The notes beneath the pieces were generated by a model. The model did no database searches. It was not told the DNA's origin and worked only from the letters and a program-made list of their open reading frames with translations. Made by a program: the position numbers and the translations under genes. This document shows positions 60,258 to 64,000 of a stretch of DNA of 64,000 nt, piece after piece. Each line of letters starts with the position of its first letter. Position 1 is the first letter of the stretch. The stretch is from Oceanispirochaeta sp. M1 (GTDB lineage: Bacteria > Spirochaetota > Spirochaetia > DSM-2461): the NCBI RefSeq assembly GCF_003346715.1, contig NZ_QQPQ01000008.1:1-64000 (forward strand), read 5' to 3'.

Positions 60258-61706
60258 TCAGGCGTTATATGTGGAGGCTGCGACACCCCCGCCCTGACCG
60301 GTCCAGTCGGTGTGGAAAAATTCTCCCTCAGGCTTGTCCAGGCGCTCATAGCTGTGAGCACCGAAATAGTCTCTTTGTGCCTGAAGAAGAGATGCCGGGA
60401 GCCTTGCTGTTCTGTAACCGTCAAAGAATGCCAGAGCCGATGACATGGCCGGCAGAGGGATTCCCCACTCTACAGCCTGAATCACAACTCGTCGCCATGA
60501 TGCCTGTCCGGCTTCCATTATATTCTTAAAGTAGTCGGCCTGCAGCAGGTTTTCCAGATCGGGATTGTCATCGAAGGCTTTCTTGATATCTCCCAGAAAG
60601 GTGCTTCGAATAATACAACCGCCTCTCCACATCAATGCGATGGCGCCGAAATTCAGTTTCCATCCGAAATCACCGGCAGCCTGTTTAAGGAGCATGAAAC
60701 CCTGTGCATAGGAGATGAGCTTCGATGCGAGAAGGGCCTGCTCCAGGTCATTCAGGAATGCTTTTCTGTCTTTTATGCCTGCTTTTTCGGGGGCGCTATA
60801 CAGTTTTGACGCGCGCTCCCGCTCATCCTTGATAGATGACAGGCAGCGGCTGAAGACTGCCTCGGCAATAAGAGTCAGGGGGATGCCCGTATCCAGTGCG
60901 GCAATTCCTGTCCATTTTCCTGTTCCTTTCTGACCTGCGCTGTCTTTTATCTTCTCAACAAGAGGGGCTCCGTCGCTGTCTTTGAAGGCCAGGATATCTC
61001 GGGTTATCTCAATAAGATAGCTGTCCAGTGCGCCATTGTTCCACTCCTTGAAAATCGAGCTCATCTCATCGTAATCCAGACCCATGCCGTCTTTCATCAG
61101 CTGAAAGGCCTCTCCGATAAGCTGCATATCTCCGTATTCGATACCGTTATGAACCATCTTCACATAGTGACCTGCACCCTCTTCTCCAACCCAGTCACAG
61201 CAGGGATCACCGTCTACCTTGGCAGAGATCGCCTGTAGTATCTCTTTGATATGCGGCCATGCTTCGGGATTACCTCCGGGCATAAGGGAGGGGCCTCTTC
61301 TGGCACCCTCTTCTCCACCGGATACACCGCTTCCGACAAAAAGGATGCCCTGTTCTTTCAGTTCATTCATTCTTCTGGTGGAGTCGGGGTAGTGGGAGTT
61401 TCCCCCGTCGATAATGATGTCGCCTTTCTCAAGGTAGGGGAGCAGTTCCTGGATAACCATGTCCACAACGGCACCCGCTTTTACCATTATCATAACTTTC
61501 CGGGGACGCTTCAGGGAGGCAGCTAAATCCTTCAGGCTGCTCATTCCCAGTATGGTTTCTCTTCCTGCGGCATTGCCGGCAAGAAAGTTTTTGGTTACCT
61601 GTTCAGTTCTATTGTAAACAGCTACTGTATAGCCGTTGTCATTCATATTCAGGACAAGATTCTGCCCCATTACCGCCAGTCCGACGAGTCCTATATCTGC
61701 ATTCAT
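60258..61706 (-). CDS. gnd: 6-phosphogluconate dehydrogenase, decarboxylating
   Basis: Oxidative pentose-phosphate enzyme of 482 aa making ribulose-5-phosphate and NADPH. NADP-binding GLAVMGQNLVLNM (with NRT after the second strand), IIDGGNSHYPDSTRR, GVSGGEEGARRGPSLMPGG and the catalytic HYVKMVHNGIEYGDMQ. C-terminal tail RDYFGAHSYERLD is the full-length type. GGAGG is six bases before the ATG. Alone between carD and nadE on the same strand. Confidence 0.97.
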   Translation of the reverse strand: MNADIGLVGLAVMGQNLVLNMNDNGYTVAVYNRTEQVTKNFLAGNAAGRETILGMSSLKDLAASLKRPRKVMIMVKAGAVVDMVIQELLPYLEKGDIIIDGGNSHYPDSTRRMNELKEQGILFVGSGVSGGEEGARRGPSLMPGGNPEAWPHIKEILQAISAKVDGDPCCDWVGEEGAGHYVKMVHNGIEYGDMQLIGEAFQLMKDGMGLDYDEMSSIFKEWNNGALDSYLIEITRDILAFKDSDGAPLVEKIKDSAGQKGTGKWTGIAALDTGIPLTLIAEAVFSRCLSSIKDERERASKLYSAPEKAGIKDRKAFLNDLEQALLASKLISYAQGFMLLKQAAGDFGWKLNFGAIALMWRGGCIIRSTFLGDIKKAFDDNPDLENLLQADYFKNIMEAGQASWRRVVIQAVEWGIPLPAMSSALAFFDGYRTARLPASLLQAQRDYFGAHSYERLDKPEGEFFHTDWTGQGGGVAASTYNA

Positions 61707-61766
61707 CTTTATCCTCCGGGGATTATTTTTTATTTATAACTCTGTTTCTCTAATATTCTGATTCAT

Positions 61767-63716
61767 TCACTTCGCTGAGTCCAGTTCTTTCAGCCATATT
61801 TCGGGATCACTGTCGCTGGGCATGCGCCAGTCGCCTCTGGGTGACAGAGCGATTGTTCCCACCTTCGGTCCGTCGGGCAGACAGGAGCGTTTGAACTGCT
61901 GTGTGAAAAATCTCCAGATAAAATGATGGAGCCATTTCCTGATCGTCTCTCTGTCATAATTTTCGCTGAAGGCTTCTTCAGCAAGTCTGAAGGTTTTGGC
62001 AGGGCCGAATCCACAGCGGACAATCTGGTATAGGAAAAAGTCGTGCAGTTCATAGGGGCCTATCACATCTTCTGTCTTCTGAGCGATCTCCCCTTGCTTG
62101 TCCGGGGGGAGAAGTTCGGGACTGATGGGAGTGTCTATTACATCATAGAGAATTTCAGCGGCCTTTCTGTTTTGCTGCTGATCGGCCACAAACTGTACCA
62201 GGTAGCGAACCAGAGTCTTGGGGACTCCTGTATTCACGGCATACATGGACATATGGTCTCCATTATAGGTACACCAGCCCAGGGCAAGCTCCGAAAGGTC
62301 ACCAGTTCCGATAACTATACCCTTCAGCATATTCGCCTTGTTCATCAGGTACATGGTTCTCTGTCTGGCCTGGACATTTTCGTAGGCTACATCCGAGGGT
62401 TCCCCGCTGTGGTCCAGCTCCTGAAGCTGAATTGTGCTGATATTCTGAATATCTATGACTTCCAGAGGGATATTCAGTTCTTCACAGAGAAGTTCTGCAT
62501 TCCCCTTTGTTCTCTTTGTAGTTCCGAAACCAGGCATTGTATAGCACTGCAGCCCTTCCAGAGGAAGATCTGCTCTTTTGAATGCCTCCTGTGCAACAAG
62601 AAGAGCCAGAGTGGAATCAAGGCCGCCCGAAAGACCGAGAACCGCAGTTTTACATCCGATATGTCTCAGTCTTGCGGCCAGGGCAGTGCTCTGAATGGAA
62701 AAAATCTCGCGGCAGCGTACTGTCCGGTCATCACTTGAGGATGGGACAAAGGGGTGTGGATCTATATATCTGAGAAAATCTGATTTTGCTTTAGATTCAG
62801 ACTCCCGGCCTTCATAGCAGATGGTTCTGCAGGGTATGGCTTCGAAATCCTTACTCTGAGACCATGAGGGGGAACTGAGGCGCTGGTGTTCAAGGAATTC
62901 AAGATCTGTATCACAACAGATCCAGCTGCTCTCTGTCTGAAAACGCTCACCCTCTTTCAGGAGTCTTCCGTTTTCATAGATCAGTGAATGTCCTCCATAG
63001 ACAGTGTCGGTTGTTGATTCACCGGGGCCTGCCGAGGCATAGACATAGGTTCCGATACACCGGGCAGACTGCTGGGATGTCACCTGTTTTCTATACTCCG
63101 CCTTGCCTACCAGTTCGTTGCTTGCCGAAGGGTTTGCGATGATCAGGGCTCCTCCCAGAGAGAGGGTGGTGCTCGGTGGAAGAGGAGACCAGAGGTCTTC
63201 GCATATTTCAATTGCGAATCGCATAAGCGGGTATTTCTCATCTTGAAAGATTAGGTCTGTTCCAAAGGGAATATTACCGCCCATGATATCAATTGAAGTT
63301 TCAAGGCAGTTACGTCCGGAGCTGAACCAGCGCCGTTCATAAAATTCATTACTGTTGGGAATATAGGTCTTGGGAACGATTCCCAGAACCTGGCCCCGGG
63401 ACAATACTGCAGCACAGTTATAAAGTGCACTGTTGATTACAAGGGGGATTCCGACAATTACAGGAAAATCCAGATTTATGGTCTCTTCTGCCAGTGTCAT
63501 AAGAGCTTCTCTGGATTTTTGAAGCAGGGTGTTTTGTCTGAACAAGTCACTGCAGCTATATCCGGTCAGGGAGAGTTCGGGAAGGAGAAGCAGATCGGGC
63601 TCTTCGCTTTTAACATTATTTATAAGATCGATGATCCATCCGATATTTTTTTCAACCGCCGCAGGTTTGACCGTGGGAACGGCGGCGCAGATTCTGACAA
63701 ATCCATATTGTTTCAT
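61767..63716 (-). CDS. nadE: glutamine-dependent NAD+ synthetase
   Basis: Last step of NAD biosynthesis, 649 aa, two domains. The N-terminal nitrilase-type glutaminase has the triad E47, K116 and C172 (IEICEDLWSP). The C-terminal synthetase has the PP-loop LGLSGGLDSTLAL (363-368 core) and GTGDLSELALGWCTYNGDH. GGAG is five bases before the ATG. The glutaminase domain means the enzyme uses glutamine, which fits with a sigma-54 (nitrogen-type) promoter 230 bases upstream on the other strand. Confidence 0.96.
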   Translation of the reverse strand: MKQYGFVRICAAVPTVKPAAVEKNIGWIIDLINNVKSEEPDLLLLPELSLTGYSCSDLFRQNTLLQKSREALMTLAEETINLDFPVIVGIPLVINSALYNCAAVLSRGQVLGIVPKTYIPNSNEFYERRWFSSGRNCLETSIDIMGGNIPFGTDLIFQDEKYPLMRFAIEICEDLWSPLPPSTTLSLGGALIIANPSASNELVGKAEYRKQVTSQQSARCIGTYVYASAGPGESTTDTVYGGHSLIYENGRLLKEGERFQTESSWICCDTDLEFLEHQRLSSPSWSQSKDFEAIPCRTICYEGRESESKAKSDFLRYIDPHPFVPSSSDDRTVRCREIFSIQSTALAARLRHIGCKTAVLGLSGGLDSTLALLVAQEAFKRADLPLEGLQCYTMPGFGTTKRTKGNAELLCEELNIPLEVIDIQNISTIQLQELDHSGEPSDVAYENVQARQRTMYLMNKANMLKGIVIGTGDLSELALGWCTYNGDHMSMYAVNTGVPKTLVRYLVQFVADQQQNRKAAEILYDVIDTPISPELLPPDKQGEIAQKTEDVIGPYELHDFFLYQIVRCGFGPAKTFRLAEEAFSENYDRETIRKWLHHFIWRFFTQQFKRSCLPDGPKVGTIALSPRGDWRMPSDSDPEIWLKELDSAK

Positions 63717-63942
63717 GCTGTCTCCTACTTAAAATGAATTTAGCTCTCCTCACAGTCCATGTCAACCGAGGTTCATCAACAGTTATGACCGTGCTTTCAT
63801 ACATTTATGTGGATTCCTTTTGTGTGTGCTACTTTTATGTATAGTTTTTGCTTGGAGAAATAATAAAATATAAAAAATTAAATTTGAGCTAAGTTCTTAT
63901 CTGAAATATAACTGTTCTCTAATAATTATCAGAAAATAAAAA

Positions 63943-63957
63943 TGGCACAACTATTGC
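63943..63957 (+). promoter_or_regulatory. sigma-54 promoter
   Basis: TGGCAC-N5-TTGC with GG and GC separated by exactly ten bases, the -24/-12 signature of RpoN promoters. Transcription should start near 63969 and run out of the window; a possible ATG lies at 63990. An enhancer-binding protein such as NtrC would be needed; no clear UAS was identified in the AT-rich 63780-63940. Confidence 0.8.
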
Positions 63958-64000
63958 GTAATACAAAGCAGAGAACGCAGGTCACCGGGATGAATGGTGT

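Noticed and set aside
62043-62738. 231-codon plus-strand ORF inside nadE
   Set aside because: It lies antisense to a gene with all catalytic residues in place, has no Shine-Dalgarno and shows no family resemblance.
1-64000. CRISPR arrays, complete insertion sequences or prophage
   Set aside because: No regularly spaced repeats, no intact transposase or integrase gene and no phage structural genes were seen in reading the window.

Overview
The window is a gene-dense bacterial chromosome segment, by eye mid-40s percent G+C. It most likely comes from a free-living, flagellated, largely anaerobic spirochaete. The grounds are a sugar-binding protein with the spirochaete-style signal-peptide end LWANGQQ, an anti-sigma factor FlgM, a full-length NifU used without nif structural genes, a rubredoxin-first rubrerythrin, a 7TM-DISM diguanylate cyclase, and DUF763. 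The assignment is inference from gene content; no rRNA gene is present.

Layout. 0-8 kb: aspS, a DUF2156 protein, nifS-nifU-DUF763 (Fe-S assembly) and a CNNM/CorC membrane protein. 8-17.4 kb: a self-contained sugar module read leftwards (GH4 glycosidase, YesM-type sensor kinase, YesN-type AraC response regulator, binding protein, two permeases) with a divergent AraC regulator. 17.4-30 kb: a repeat protein, htpG, a small secreted ORF, a DHH-CBS protein, ltaE, aroA, an alkyltransferase-like protein, a zinc-ribbon membrane protein, rsmI, flgM, a degenerate Fe-ADH homologue, a SpoU methyltransferase, a glutaredoxin and an ATPase-HDOD fusion. 30-42.5 kb: NIF3, lspA, tRNA-Ala(GGC), a MoxR-DUF58-transglutaminase-TPR operon whose DUF58 frame is broken at a T9 tract, peptidase U32 and bpt. 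42.5-50 kb: a Ca/Na exchanger, tRNA-Gly(GCC), an AT-rich patch with two GNAT genes and a candidate structured RNA, a glycosyltransferase / PlsC-like acyltransferase / MMPL exporter set, and rubrerythrin. 50-64 kb: an FHA-LuxR regulator, a GC-rich structured leader with an unknown gene, a diguanylate cyclase, an EamA transporter, a cNMP-PH membrane protein with a 14-repeat secreted partner, the carD-ispD-ispF-nth operon, gnd and nadE. At the right edge a canonical sigma-54 promoter points out of the window.

The pattern I find most interesting lies in the starts. Nine genes that begin transcription units and lack a Shine-Dalgarno (aspS, araC, rsmI, nif3, moxR, bpt, FHA-luxR, eamA, carD) have a -10-like hexamer ending 6-8 bases before the start codon. 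Genes with clear Shine-Dalgarno sequences have ordinary leaders. This suggests widespread leaderless mRNAs. Convergent genes are also packed unusually tightly: four pairs overlap at their 3' ends, two of them sharing one TTAA for both stop codons.
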